From: Cryoendolithus antarcticus
Lineage: Eukaryota > Ascomycota > Dothideomycetes > Cladosporiales > Cladosporiaceae
NCBI GenBank assembly: GCA_002077065.1
Contig: NAJO01000049.1
Location: 1-64,000 of the forward strand
Direction of reading: 5' to 3'
Length of the DNA: 64,000 nucleotides
Shown: positions 1 to 10,179 of the stretch, piece after piece
Position numbering within the stretch: the first letter of the stretch is position 1
Layout: the number at the start of each line of letters is the position of its first letter
Notes under the pieces: model-generated
Databases searched by the model: none
What the model was told of the DNA's origin: nothing
Seen by the model: the letters and a program-made list of their open reading frames with translations, nothing else
Program-made: the position numbers and the translations under genes

Positions 1-33
1 TCCTCCTCCTCCTCCTCCTCCTCCTCCTCCTCC
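1..33. repeat. (TCC)11 microsatellite coding poly-Glu
   Basis: Eleven uninterrupted TCC triplets begin the window. On the minus strand they are in frame with the acidic open frame that starts at 848 and read as a run of GAG (Glu) codons. The tract may extend further left. Confidence 0.95.
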
Positions 34-1114
34 ATCGCCGGTCCCCGCCTCCGCTCCAGATACGCGACTTCGTTCATAACACGCCCAAGCCACGCCCCAG
101 TGCTAAGCGCAAGGGCATCAGAGTGATCATGCTCAGAGTGCTCGTTGCGCCACGCGCGGATCGCAGGCTCCAACTCGTCACTAGGTAGGCCTGCCACTGC
201 CTCGTAGAACTCAACTCGGGCGTGCATGGCGCGGTAGATCTCCATCAAACGCGCGCGTTGTGCTGGTCCCCGCTCGGCGAGACGCCAGAGGTTATCTAAG
301 TCGTCCTCATGGACACTCGGTGGGGCGGAGTCAGAATCGGAAGGAGTGCCGTGTTCGGCGTGGTGCGGGTCACCGTGATCTTCGAGGTATTGGCGACGCT
401 CTTCTTCGAGGCCGGAGGAGACTTCCGAATTGCTGGACTCATCCGGATACTCGAAGTCGTCTTCCTCCGCCTCCTCGGCGGCGAACCACTCACCTGTCTC
501 GTCGTCACGTACACGCTGGTTGGGCAGACTGCAGTACACACTCCTGATATCGGTCCATCGGACTTGTAGAACGTCGTTACCGCGATTAGACCAGACATAG
601 CTGTCCCCGAACCCGAGGAGCAGGATCTCCCCGCCACCAGCCGCGTTCTTGCGAGCGAAATAGGTCGCGTCTTTGTAGCCTAGAAGAACCGGCTCGCGAT
701 AGTTTGGCCCACCGAACGCGCCTGCCGAGACATAGCCGTCTCCTTGACGACCTCGCCAGGTGTAAGCGTCGGGTGCTGGGATCCAGTGATGCGGTAGAGC
801 GATCTCCACTGGCGCGAGGGAGATCAGGGTAGTCACTTCGCTTCGCATTGTCGGGCGACGAATCGTCCAGGCGCCGACTTGGACGCTGTTGGTCGTAGAG
901 CTTTGACGAGGACGCTTGAAGAGAGTATGCAACGCTTGAAGAGAGTATGCTCGCGGACGGGCTCGGGGTCGTCATGGCGGGTCCGCTGACGTTGCTGGCA
1001 GGCGAGGCATTTGCCTTGCAGGGCCGTCAGGGTGAAGCCATTTTGGCAGTCGCAGCCAGCTCGGGGCGAGATGGTGAAGTGGTCGCAAAGGCCATTCTCG
1101 ATGTCGATGCACAT
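1..1114 (-). CDS. Partial acidic protein, frame broken by 20-bp duplication
   Basis: I do not recognise this protein. On the minus strand a Cys-rich N-terminal segment starts at ATG 1114 (MCIDIENGLC...) and contains a CDC...CLAC cluster of the kind that could bind zinc. It stays open only to a stop at 833-835. A second frame is open from ATG 848 to the window edge; it has an aromatic/Gly-rich middle (WRGRQGDGYVSAGAFGGP), an acidic stretch (EEAEEDDFEYPDESS) and a Glu run coded by the (TCC)11 tract at 1-33. The two frames would join exactly if one copy of the 20-bp tandem repeat at 911-950 were absent. The gene is therefore either truncated by the duplication, repaired by length variation of the repeat, or affected by an assembly error. 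The C-terminus lies outside the window. Function unknown. Confidence 0.5.
911..950. repeat. 20-bp perfect-period tandem duplication
   Basis: Two adjacent 20-bp copies differ only at their first base (gacgcttgaa... and aacgcttgaa...). Because 20 is not a multiple of three, the duplication shifts the minus-strand reading frame of the gene it lies in. Confidence 0.95.
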
Positions 1115-2776
1115 ACTGGCGGTTGTGGAGGTGTGCTCTGCCGACGCGCTCGAGGCTCGTCGAATGCAAACACCGAGTAGGCGGTCCGTCTGGTGCCATT
1201 GCATGAACAAAGCGCATATTTTCGAGTTGTTGCGCATACATCCTATTCATTGTTCGCTGCAGTAATTCGCCGGAAGCAGCGCTGGATTAATATGCTTTTG
1301 CTCCAGAATCGTTGCTCGCGCCATTTCGATCGCGTAGCGGACGTGATACCTGGCAGTATCATCGTATGGCATAGCTCCTGATGAAGGTCGTGTCGATAGC
1401 CACGCCACCTGCGTTGGACTCTCCCTCACCCAACTTTGCAGTATCGCGGACTTCGCGCACACATGATCAAATATGCTGTAGATCCACACCTTGCCGGTGC
1501 TCCATTGGAGACGGCCGTCAGTGAGGCTATCTGGACGAATGAGAGAATTGCGAGGGACGTGAGACAGAGAAAAGCAGATTACCTGGGCGTCGCGACTTAC
1601 TACGGCATCCGTTCCAATGCCAGTGTCTGTACAGTGGTGTGAAACCATGCCAGTTTTAGTATGACGAATGCTCTGACCCGGTACATAAATGCTTATATTG
1701 TGAGTGAGAGGAAACTCTGCCAATGGATGTTGGATGATGGCCTGTGACGCCTCTGGAGCTTTTTGCAGATGGACGGGACCATGATCGAGAGGGGTTCCTT
1801 TGTTCATCAGTAACAACAAGACGATCGTCGAGGCCGTAAAGCCATCGTTAATATTGCAATGCGGCTCGACGACAGGCTACGCTCGTCCATGACGCGAAGT
1901 GGAGGTATCCTGGCTGTTGTGTTCATCGATGGTGTCCAAGACACTGTGCGAAGCAGGACGAGGTTGTACTACTTCTCCACACCACTATCGACTGAAGGCG
2001 CATCTGACGAAAGCGGCATCTGCTAGCGTTGTGAGGGCGTTCAAAGTCGCACGCCACGTGCACGGCTCATCAGCTGCGGTGCTCATCAGGGTCTTGTCAG
2101 CTGCACCAGGTTTTGGGTAGAGGAGTGCATGATATTCCACTGAGTGGCAAAGTAGTTCAAACGTCTCATGGTTGATGATCGTGGAAGAGAAAGGAAGAAA
2201 TCGCGTCAGCATCGCATACTGTAGAGACGGACCCTTACGATTAACGTTAAGGTTGGGCGGGAGCTGAGTAAGGCGATTCCAGGTCATGCAGACAGCGAGT
2301 CTTCGCAGCACCAAGCACGACATCCTCGCTCTGCTGCCACACACTGCTGCTCCTCTCCGCTGCTTCACACATTGCTTGACATTCAATTCGTTGTCTTGGC
2401 CACTAACTTTGCTCTCGCCTAGACTCATACAAATCTTGCGCCGTTTCTCCAACATCAAGAGCGGGTCCGAAGAGGGGAGGCCGTTCGCGCTACCCTGTGG
2501 AGAGGCCGATCTTCTGCGATCGGCGTTGAAGGGCCAGACCACAGATTCATCACTGGAGTTTCAAATCGGTAGACGAGTGTAATACAGCCGCTCCGATCAG
2601 GCTTGCGGCAAGCAAACACTTCAGCGACGCCAACGGAAGCCCATCATCCATCTGAGCGCTTCACCGCGATATCAGCGATTGGCCTTTGCGATCGATCAGT
2701 GTGAACAAAGCCAGAAATCCAAAGGGTGCTTCGTGAGAAAGGGCGAGAGTCAGGGCACACCATCACCCAGCACAGC
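1115..2776. other. Intergenic, no convincing gene
   Basis: About 1.6 kb between divergently transcribed genes. Minus-strand open frames at 1247-1819 and 1985-2542 lack a good ATG context or domain content. The right part probably holds the promoter and 5' leader of the F-box/WD40 gene. Confidence 0.5.
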
Positions 2777-4999
2777 ATGGCCGACGAGGCCTGGGCGACA
2801 CGCCGACCCTCGTCAAGCCTGATGGACTACGCAACACCCACCGACGATGAATCCGCCGCTCTCACCCGAATGCCTTCGCAAATACACAGCAGGGCGAATC
2901 GCTTCTATGAGTCTCGACATCATGGCAAAGCGGCAGTCGGACATCCAAGACCTAGACAAATCACCACCTCTCCCTCAGAGCCTACAATGCCTATACCCAT
3001 CCCTTCGAACCCGAGCGTCATCCCAGGCAACACACTGCCATCCGCACCAGCGAGTCCTCCCACACCCGCGCCGAGTCCGAGACCGCTACAAGGGCAGCCT
3101 GACTGGAGTACAGCGGGCGTCACCGAAGATATCGGGGAGGTGGACATGGAGGACTCGATTTCGCTTGCCGATCATGCGAGTGGAGAGAGCGCGAGTATGT
3201 TTGGATACAGACACATGCGTGCGACGTTCGCAGACTTCGACAATGAGGCGAAGCAGAGGATGCTGGGAGAACTGTTGAACATGTGTGATGGGCCGACGCT
3301 TGGCTGGGTAGCGCAATTCGTTGCGCCGCGACTCAAGAGAGACCCGTTCTCGTCCTTGCCAAACGAGCTGTGCTTGCGAATATTGACATTCGTTGACGAT
3401 GCCACAACGCTAGCTCGCAGCAGCCAAGTGAGCAGAAGATGGAAAGAGCTTGTCGGTGACGACATGGCGTGGAAGAGCTTGTGCGAGAAGCACGCATACA
3501 GACGAATGAGCGACGACATCCTTCAACACCCCAAACCACGACCATCATCTTGGCGTGGTTCGAGACCCAGCTCGCCTACAGTCTACCCACAAACACTGCA
3601 GAGCCACCCCTATGGAGCGCGTTTCAGCCCGACAGACTTCCCCGCATTGGCTCCTCTATCCTCGAGTGCGCCAGACTTGACAAGACATATGTCGATGGGC
3701 GCTGGACTGAACGCACTCCCACCAACACTCACATTGCGAAGCAGCAGCAAGCGTGCGGGCCCGCGCCCAGCAGCCATGAGTTACCGTGCACACTACAAGC
3801 ACCGCCATCTCATCTCCAAGGCATGGAAGTCAGGCGGCCTCACATCAAGTCACACTATCACGCCTGACCAAGGCGTCGTCACATCCCTCCACATGACCAC
3901 AAGCTTCATCATCGTCGCCCTCGACAACGCCAAGATCCACGTCTTCAGTCTGCTTGGCGAGCACCTCCGTTGCTTGCAAGGGCATGTAATGGGTGTATGG
4001 GCCACGGCGCCCTTTGGCGACACTCTAGTCTCGGGTGGCTGCGACCGCGACGTCCGTGTCTGGGACTTGAACACCGGGCAGGCAGTCTACACGCTCCGCG
4101 GCCACACATCCACAGTCCGGTGCCTGAAGATTTGCCCCGGTCGCGGACCAGGACAGTCCGATCTCGCCATCTCCGGATCCCGCGATACCACGCTGAGAAT
4201 CTGGGATATCACTAAGGGGCATTGCAGGCATGTCCTCGTGGGTCATCAGGCTAGCGTCCGCTGTTTGGACATCTCCGGCGACCTTGTCGTCTCGGGATCA
4301 TATGACACGACGGCAAGGATATGGAGCATCAGCGAAGGCCGCTGCTTACGCACGCTACAAGGCCACTTCAGCCAAATCTACGCCATTGCCTTCGACGGTC
4401 GACGAGTAGCCACTGGCAGCCTGGACACCTCTGTCCGTGTCTGGGATCCTAATACCGGACGCTGCTTAGCGCAACTCCAAGGCCATACATCCCTGGTTGG
4501 CCAACTCCAGCTCCGCGGCGAGACACTCGTAACCGGCGGCTCAGACGGAAGCGTGCGTGTCTGGAGTCTGGAGACTTACTCTGCGATCCACCGCCTCGCA
4601 GCACACGACAACAGCGTCACCTCCCTGCAATTCGACGACGTGCGGATTGTGAGTGGTGGCTCTGACGGGCGCGTGAAGGTCTGGGATCTCGCATCCGGTC
4701 GTCTCGTCCGGGAGTTGGGTGCGCCTGCGGAAGCGGTCTGGCGAGTCGTGTTCGAGGAGGAGAAAGCCGTCGTCCTCGCTAGCCGCAACGGGCGCACTGT
4801 AATGGAGGTCTGGAACTTCGCGCCGCCCCCAGAAAGTCCTACTTTACTTGCCGCGGGAAGGTGGGCTGGACTCAGCGACACAGCACCAAGACCGTACGTG
4901 GAGCCTATGTTCGGGGAACGGCCGCGGTACGAGGACTTGATGGACGTCGAGGCGGTGATGAGTGACGAAATAGCGTCCAAGGCGAGCGGTAGCACATGA
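2777..4999 (+). CDS. F-box and WD40-repeat protein, Cdc4/Fbw7-like
   Basis: Predicted substrate receptor of an SCF ubiquitin ligase in the nucleus or cytoplasm. The 740-residue protein is intronless. It has a low-complexity Ser/Pro-rich N-terminus, an F-box at about residues 188-235 (begins PFSSLPNELCLRILTFV), and then eight WD40 blades at about 364-685. Most blades end in the usual WD or VW pairs (VRVWDLNTG, LRIWDITKG, ARIWSISEG, VRVWDPNTG, VKVWDLASG). Eight blades after an F-box is the arrangement of Cdc4/Fbw7, whose propeller binds phosphodegrons of cell-cycle regulators; Met30-type proteins are the main alternative. The start chosen is the ATG at 2777 (cagcATGGCC context). The frame is open further upstream, but only to a GTG. 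Assignment to the F-box/WD40 family is secure; the exact ortholog is inferred. Confidence 0.9.
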   Translation: MADEAWATRRPSSSLMDYATPTDDESAALTRMPSQIHSRANRFYESRHHGKAAVGHPRPRQITTSPSEPTMPIPIPSNPSVIPGNTLPSAPASPPTPAPSPRPLQGQPDWSTAGVTEDIGEVDMEDSISLADHASGESASMFGYRHMRATFADFDNEAKQRMLGELLNMCDGPTLGWVAQFVAPRLKRDPFSSLPNELCLRILTFVDDATTLARSSQVSRRWKELVGDDMAWKSLCEKHAYRRMSDDILQHPKPRPSSWRGSRPSSPTVYPQTLQSHPYGARFSPTDFPALAPLSSSAPDLTRHMSMGAGLNALPPTLTLRSSSKRAGPRPAAMSYRAHYKHRHLISKAWKSGGLTSSHTITPDQGVVTSLHMTTSFIIVALDNAKIHVFSLLGEHLRCLQGHVMGVWATAPFGDTLVSGGCDRDVRVWDLNTGQAVYTLRGHTSTVRCLKICPGRGPGQSDLAISGSRDTTLRIWDITKGHCRHVLVGHQASVRCLDISGDLVVSGSYDTTARIWSISEGRCLRTLQGHFSQIYAIAFDGRRVATGSLDTSVRVWDPNTGRCLAQLQGHTSLVGQLQLRGETLVTGGSDGSVRVWSLETYSAIHRLAAHDNSVTSLQFDDVRIVSGGSDGRVKVWDLASGRLVRELGAPAEAVWRVVFEEEKAVVLASRNGRTVMEVWNFAPPPESPTLLAAGRWAGLSDTAPRPYVEPMFGERPRYEDLMDVEAVMSDEIASKASGST

Positions 5000-5566
5000 C
5001 AAGCTGAACTTTGGATTGACGGTATGAGTGTAGCTGTGGGATTTGCGCTCGTTTAGCATGGCGCTGGAGGTGCTCTTTGAGTGACTGATGAGGCTATGAG
5101 CGACGAGGCGATGCTGATGGAGATTAAGAGGCATATGCATTGAAAGAATGGGGGCGATGGAGTAATGCATTGATGTGGGCAGGGCGTTCTGAAGGATGTG
5201 CATTTGTGGGATGGTACTCATGTTGAGAGGGATGGGGAGGGAGGTCTGGTGTTTACGCATGATAGACTGACTATTGCATGTTTGCGAGCTTGAGCTCCCA
5301 TGTCATGTCGCGTCATTGGTGATTTCGACTTCATGACTTGAAATTAATTGGGGCAGGAGATGTTCTAGTCCAGGAGAGCACGAAAGCGCCGGCGCACATG
5401 TTTGGGGAAAATGCCTCAGGCATAAGATCGGAAGATCTAAATGCAGCTCCGGCTCATTCCCTAACGGGCCGAAATCCGATCTTCCGCGTCGAGCTTCCCA
5501 ACATTAGATCGAAGCTCACTCTTGCATTCTCTCTGCACCTCGACAGCACATCTCCCTCCTCCAACG
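5000..5566. other. Intergenic between F-box gene and PDA1
   Basis: 3' region of the F-box gene and promoter of PDA1. The last 60 bases before the PDA1 start are CT-rich (tctccctcctccaacg), as is usual for fungal leaders. Nothing else seen. Confidence 0.5.
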
Positions 5567-6898
5567 ATGTTCTCCCGCATCGCGCCTCGTGCGTTCACAG
5601 CACCCGTCCGACGTGCCACCTTCCTCCCACGCCAGACCTTCACACCCGCACTCCGAACTGTGACCACGGACGCAGCGAGCAGCCATGTCGACAAAAGTGA
5701 TGTCCCCGAAGAGGACGAGAAGCCCTTCACAGTGCGGCTCTCAGACGAGGCATTCGAGACCTACGAGCTAGACCCGCCGCCCTACACCATGGAGACGACC
5801 AAGAAGGAGCTGAAGCAGATGTACTACGACATGGTCGCCGTGCGGCGCATGGAGATGGCTGCCGATCGTTTGTACAAGGAGAAGAAGATCCGGGGTTTCT
5901 GTCACTTGTCTACTGGACAGGAGGCTGTGGCTGTGGGCATTGAGCACGCGATCACGAAGCAGGACCATGTTATTACTGCGTATCGCTGCCATGGTTTTGC
6001 TATGATGCGAGGCGGCACTGTGAGGTCTATCATTGGCGAGCTGCTTGGGCGTCGTGAGGGTATTGCTTACGGCAAGGGAGGGTCTATGCACATGTTCGCA
6101 ACTGGCTTCTACGGCGGTAACGGGATCGTCGGTGCGCAGGTGCCTGTCGGCGCTGGCATTGCGTTCGCGAACAAGTACGAGGGCAAGAAGAATGTCACGC
6201 TCAGCTTGTACGGTGATGGTGCGAGCAACCAGGGTCAGGTGTTCGAGGCGTTTAACATGGCGAAGCTTTGGGACCTTCCCATCATCTTCGGCTGCGAGAG
6301 TGCGTATACGCTCCCAACACCCCAATCAGGTCTCTGCTAACAAGTTACAGACAACAAATACGGCATGGGTACCTCCGCCGCCCGCTCCTCCGCCCTGACA
6401 GACTACTACAAGCGCGGCCAATACATCCCGGGCCTCAAGATCAACGGCATGGATATCCTCGCCGTCAAAGCCGCAGTCCAATACGGCAAAGAATACTGCG
6501 CCTCAGGTCGCGGCCCCTTGGTCTACGAATACGTCACCTACCGCTACGGCGGCCACTCCATGTCCGATCCCGGCACCACGTACCGCACGCGTGAGGAGAT
6601 CCAGCGTATGCGATCCACGCAGGACCCGATCGCTGGCTTGAAGCTGAAGCTCATGGACTGGGGCGTCACGACCGAGGAGGAGCTGAAGGGTATTGATAAG
6701 GAGGCCAGGGCTTTTGTTGACGCTGAGGTGGCTATTGCGGAGAAGATGGAGGCGCCTGAGGCGACGCCGGAGGTGCTGTTTGAGGATATCTATGTCCGGG
6801 GCAGTGAGCCGCAGTTCTTGAGGGGACGCGTGCCGGAGGAGAACTTCTACTATCCGGAGAGGCCGGTGCAAGTACCTAAGTCGCCGGCGCAGACTTGA
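5567..6898 (+). CDS. PDA1: Pyruvate dehydrogenase E1 component subunit alpha
   Basis: Mitochondrial matrix enzyme; with E1 beta it decarboxylates pyruvate using thiamine diphosphate and passes the acetyl group to E2. Coding exons are 5567-6299 and 6351-6898 (426 residues). The 51-bp intron 6300-6350 has donor GTGCGT, branch GCTAAC and acceptor TACAG. The Arg/Ser/Thr-rich N-terminus ([19 protein letters not shown]) is a typical mitochondrial presequence. The thiamine diphosphate motif begins GDGASNQGQ and ends in Asn-Asn; the intron falls just before those two Asn codons. The regulatory phosphorylation loop is intact ([16 protein letters not shown]). The open frame begins at a TTG at 5522, but the ATG at 5567 gives the expected presequence. 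High confidence. Confidence 0.97.
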
Positions 6899-7514
6899 GC
6901 TGGATCGAAGTCAACTGCGTCGAGGGAACGCAGTCCGGGGAGAGGATTGGGGAGGGCATTGCAGTGGTGCTTGGCGCGAGAGGGTCTTTCGTGAGCGTGT
7001 ATTAGTCTGTGTACATTGGCGGCTTTTGCTTCACCGAGTAATCTTCGAGCTACCCGACCGCGTGTCTGCCGCATGTCACGTGAGCAACTCGAATTTTGGC
7101 CCTGAATTAAGCTTTGCGATAAGCCGTTTTAGTCAGCGGAAGCGTGCCGGATGACGTTCCTCAATGGCACTGCGGCAAGCAAGCTTGCTCCCTCACCAGC
7201 CATCTTTTGTTGGCGTCGGCGATAGCGGGAGCTCGCGGATAGCTTGCGACTTGCTTGGGTTGAGGTTCAGGTACAATTCACTTTCTCTATTCCCTGTCAC
7301 GATCTTACCCGTGCTGTATAAGTTATTGTCGTCGCGCGTGCTTCAGGGCGTTCCGTTGGGTCGACTGTGTCAGGGCAAAGAGCTTGGGATTGCGAGACTG
7401 CAGCAAAGGAGCTCAGTGTTAGGTAGCGAGACGTGACTGAGAATCAGTGCCAGTGGACCTCCAGAACGAGTCCGGATACCTACTACCTACGCTACACCCG
7501 TCCTGTACTGAGCA
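6899..7514. other. Intergenic between PDA1 and PIC2
   Basis: PDA1 3' region and PIC2 promoter. No gene, RNA or repeat recognised. Confidence 0.5.
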
Positions 7515-8666
7515 ATGGCGTCGACACTCAAACCCCAGAAGAAGATCGAGCTCTTCAGCGGGACGTACTTCGGCGCTTGCACGCTAGGAGGTATCATTGG
7601 TACACGCTACGCTGCAGCTACCACACTCCAGACTTGAGCTGACAACGAATCTAGCCTGCGGACCCACCCACACAGCAGTCACTCCGCTCGATCTGGTAAA
7701 ATGCCGTCGCCAAGTCGATCCGAGCATCTACAAGTCGAACATCGGGGCATGGAGGTCGATAGCTGCTAAGGAGGGGCTTCGAGGCGTCTTCTTCGGCTGG
7801 GCGCCGACGTTCGTGGGATACTCGTTCCAGGGTGCCGGGAAATATGGAGGTAAGTGAAGTTGTTTCGAGAGGGCTGAGACGGGAAGAATAGCGGGAAATG
7901 CTGACTACGAAACAGCATACGAGGTTTTCAAGTACGCCTATGGCGAGAAGCTCTTTCCCAATGCGCCAAAGACGGTGGTCTACCTGGGCGCTTCAGCCAC
8001 TGCTGAGGCGATCGCAGATCTCTTCCTCTGTAAGTCAAATTCCACGACAAACAGCCCAACCATGCACTGACAGCGCCCCAGGCCCTTTCGAAGCGATCAA
8101 AGTTCGCATGCAAACGACCCTCCCTCCGTTCGCCCCAAACCTCCGACAAGGCTGGTCCAAGATCGTCTCGAAAGAAGGCTACGCCGGCCTGTACAAAGGT
8201 CTCTACCCGCTCTGGGCGCGCCAGATTCCCTACACCATGGTCAAATTCGCATCTTTCGAAGCGGTGGTAGTGCAAATCTACAAGACGCTTGGCAAGCCCA
8301 AAGAATCCTTCTCCACGATCCAACAAACCGGTGTCTCGTTCTTGGGTGGCTACATCGCGGGTATCGGGTGTGCGGTTGTGAGCCATCCGGCCGATGTCAT
8401 GGTCTCGAAACTCAATGCCGACAGACAACCTGGTGAGACAGCGGGCAAGGCGATAAGTAGGATCTACGGCAAGATTGGGTTTGCGGGCTTGTGGAACGGT
8501 TTGCCGGTGCGCGTGTTGATGATAGGAACTTTGACCGGCTTCCAATGGTTAATCTATGATAGCTTTAAGGTCTATCTAGGTGTAAGTGCCGCGCCTACTA
8601 TATTTACGCGATCTTGAACAATACTGACTTTTTGGGGTTTAGTTGCCAACAACGGGAGGTCATTGA
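7515..8666 (+). CDS. PIC2: Mitochondrial phosphate/copper carrier
   Basis: Inner-membrane solute carrier of the mitochondrial carrier family; yeast Pic2 moves phosphate and copper into the matrix. Five coding exons: 7515-7599, 7655-7849, 7916-8029, 8082-8581 and 8643-8666, giving 305 residues. Introns are 52-66 bp with GT/AG ends and CTGAC branch sites in the first three. The three carrier repeats show the expected signatures [16 protein letters not shown] and PADVMVSK. The N-terminal stretch TLGGIIACGPTH and the C-terminal LPTTGG, formed by the last tiny exon, match the Pic2 branch better than Mir1. High confidence in the family and good confidence in the Pic2 assignment. Confidence 0.95.
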
Positions 8667-8820
8667 GGAAGCCGAACAGGCGGTACCTTATATATATACA
8701 GTACAACAAGGAGTTCTATTGCTTAGTAGCCCGGCACAATTGATCTCTGAAACGCATTCATCGACACCAATGCTAACAAAGCGCATTTCAGGACTAGAAG
8801 GTATGCAAGCATTTGACATC

Positions 8821-9363
8821 TCACCTTCCACAGCGAAAGGGACTCACTTCAAGCTGGCTCGCACGACCTGAACTCACTGGACGGAGACTCATTCGGACGA
8901 GTCTTACTAGACGCGGATTCACGGGATGCAGGCTTGATGAACGCAACTTCACTCGTCGTGGACTCACACAGCGCGGACTCAATGTTGCGGATGAAATAAA
9001 CATGGACTCAATGGACGCGGACTCACTGCGCGACAGATGACTGGGTCCGTGTTCACTGAGCGTGGAGCGATCGAGTATGGGCTCAGCGAATATTTGCTCA
9101 CTCGATGTTGGCTCGCTCGACATGGGCTCATCCGATGCAGGCTCACTCGATGCAGACTCATCCGTCATGGACTCACCGGACATATGCGGACTCACTGGCG
9201 TGCTTTCACTAGGTGCGAGCTCATTGTGCTCCAACTCACTGAACGCGAACTCACTGAATGTCGACTCACTGGACGCGACCTCACTCACGGGATGCGGTCT
9301 CACTGGAGGCGATGTAATCGAATGCATCCTCACTGGTGACAACGCCAGACTCAGGACAGACAT
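8821..9363 (-). CDS. Possible repeat-coded Ser/Glu-rich protein
   Basis: A 180-codon open frame with an ATG start covers the whole 15-bp minisatellite and reads as five-residue units rich in Ser, Glu and Pro. Long open frames arise easily in 15-bp repeats, and the C-terminal third becomes Arg-rich, so this may be noncoding. No family recognised. It is listed because the array contains no stop in this frame despite heavy divergence. Confidence 0.2.
   Translation of the reverse strand: MSVLSLALSPVRMHSITSPPVRPHPVSEVASSESTFSEFAFSELEHNELAPSESTPVSPHMSGESMTDESASSEPASDEPMSSEPTSSEQIFAEPILDRSTLSEHGPSHLSRSESASIESMFISSATLSPRCVSPRRVKLRSSSLHPVNPRLVRLVRMSLRPVSSGRASQLEVSPFRCGR
8870..9340. repeat. Degenerate 15-bp minisatellite, about 30 units
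   Basis: Diverged tandem copies of a unit close to gactcactggacgcg fill about 470 bp. Because the period is 15, every frame reads as a five-residue repeat: SLDVG SLDMG SSDAG in one plus-strand frame, and SSEPA SDEPM SSEPT on the minus strand. One minus-strand frame, with ATG at 9363, stays open for 180 codons across the whole array. The copies are too diverged for a recent expansion. Confidence 0.8.
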
Positions 9364-9953
9364 ACAGTAGGTACATTACGCTATAGCATCAAGCTACAGT
9401 ATTCCCACCTATACACTCGAGCCTGCTGCTCCCGGGAGACCCTTTCTCCGATGTCTGAAGAATCAAGACATATGGCATATAGTCTGTGCCACCTACACCG
9501 CAATACCACTCAAGGCATTTCACCGAGCGATCATGCTGGAATCGAGACGTCCGCTGCGGCATTGCACTCAATCGACTGTCTCGTAGCCGCCGGTGCCAAG
9601 CCTTCGAAGCAGGAACGTTAAGCGCTAAGAAATGTTGTGCCTCACAGGTGCAGACTGCGGCCATATTTTACCGCCGGAACTCATGTTTCAGCAGTCGATC
9701 GGCCGAAATACATTCTCCGCGCCGCACCCTTGCCTAGACGCTTTTGTCTCTACATGGCGAAGTCAATGAATGGTATGCAGCACTGACAGATAGTAGGATA
9801 TTCGTTGGATGTCATGGTCTGGAAGCCGGTCTTTGACATAGGCACCCTTCGCACTCCGCCACCTCTGCCGCTATGGCGGCAAGGACAAGCCGCAGTCAGC
9901 TATTCCAGTACTGCCTCTAACGCAGTGCTCCACGCCGTCTGAGCGGGCAGCGA

Positions 9954-9960
9954 TATAAGT
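9954..9960 (+). promoter_or_regulatory. TATA box of the S8 protease gene
   Basis: TATAAGT about 226 bp upstream of the start codon. This is far enough to imply a leader of roughly 200 bases. Confidence 0.4.
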
Positions 9961-10179
9961 AGTCTCCTACCATATCCCTAACAGGTATGTGTCAGGAAGC
10001 TCATTGTCAATCCTCTCCTCTTCAATCCAATAGCATACAATCATCTCGATCCGATCTGCCTTCAAGTCAGCTCTTGCCCGTCACGAGGCTTCATCTCTCT
10101 GAACCCTTCGCAATCAACGACGAAACGCGACAACAAGCCGGTATACGATCATCGACGAGACGCGACTAAAGCCGCTACC

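Larger units (their letters stand above)
8667..10179. other. Intergenic with minisatellite
   Basis: 1.5 kb between the carrier and the S8 protease. It contains the 15-bp repeat array listed separately (about 8870-9340) and, at the right end, the protease promoter with a TATAAGT box at 9954-9960, about 226 bp before the start codon. Confidence 0.6.

Noticed and set aside
1247..1819. 190-codon minus-strand frame
   Set aside because: No domain, no good start context, low-complexity mixture of residues; probably chance.
1985..2542. 185-codon minus-strand frame beginning like a small mitochondrial protein (VWPFNADRRR)
   Set aside because: The start is GTG, not ATG, and no in-frame ATG or convincing intron gives a complete protein.
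8870..9340. CRISPR-like array
   Set aside because: Units are contiguous 15-mers without spacers in a eukaryotic nuclear region; it is a minisatellite.
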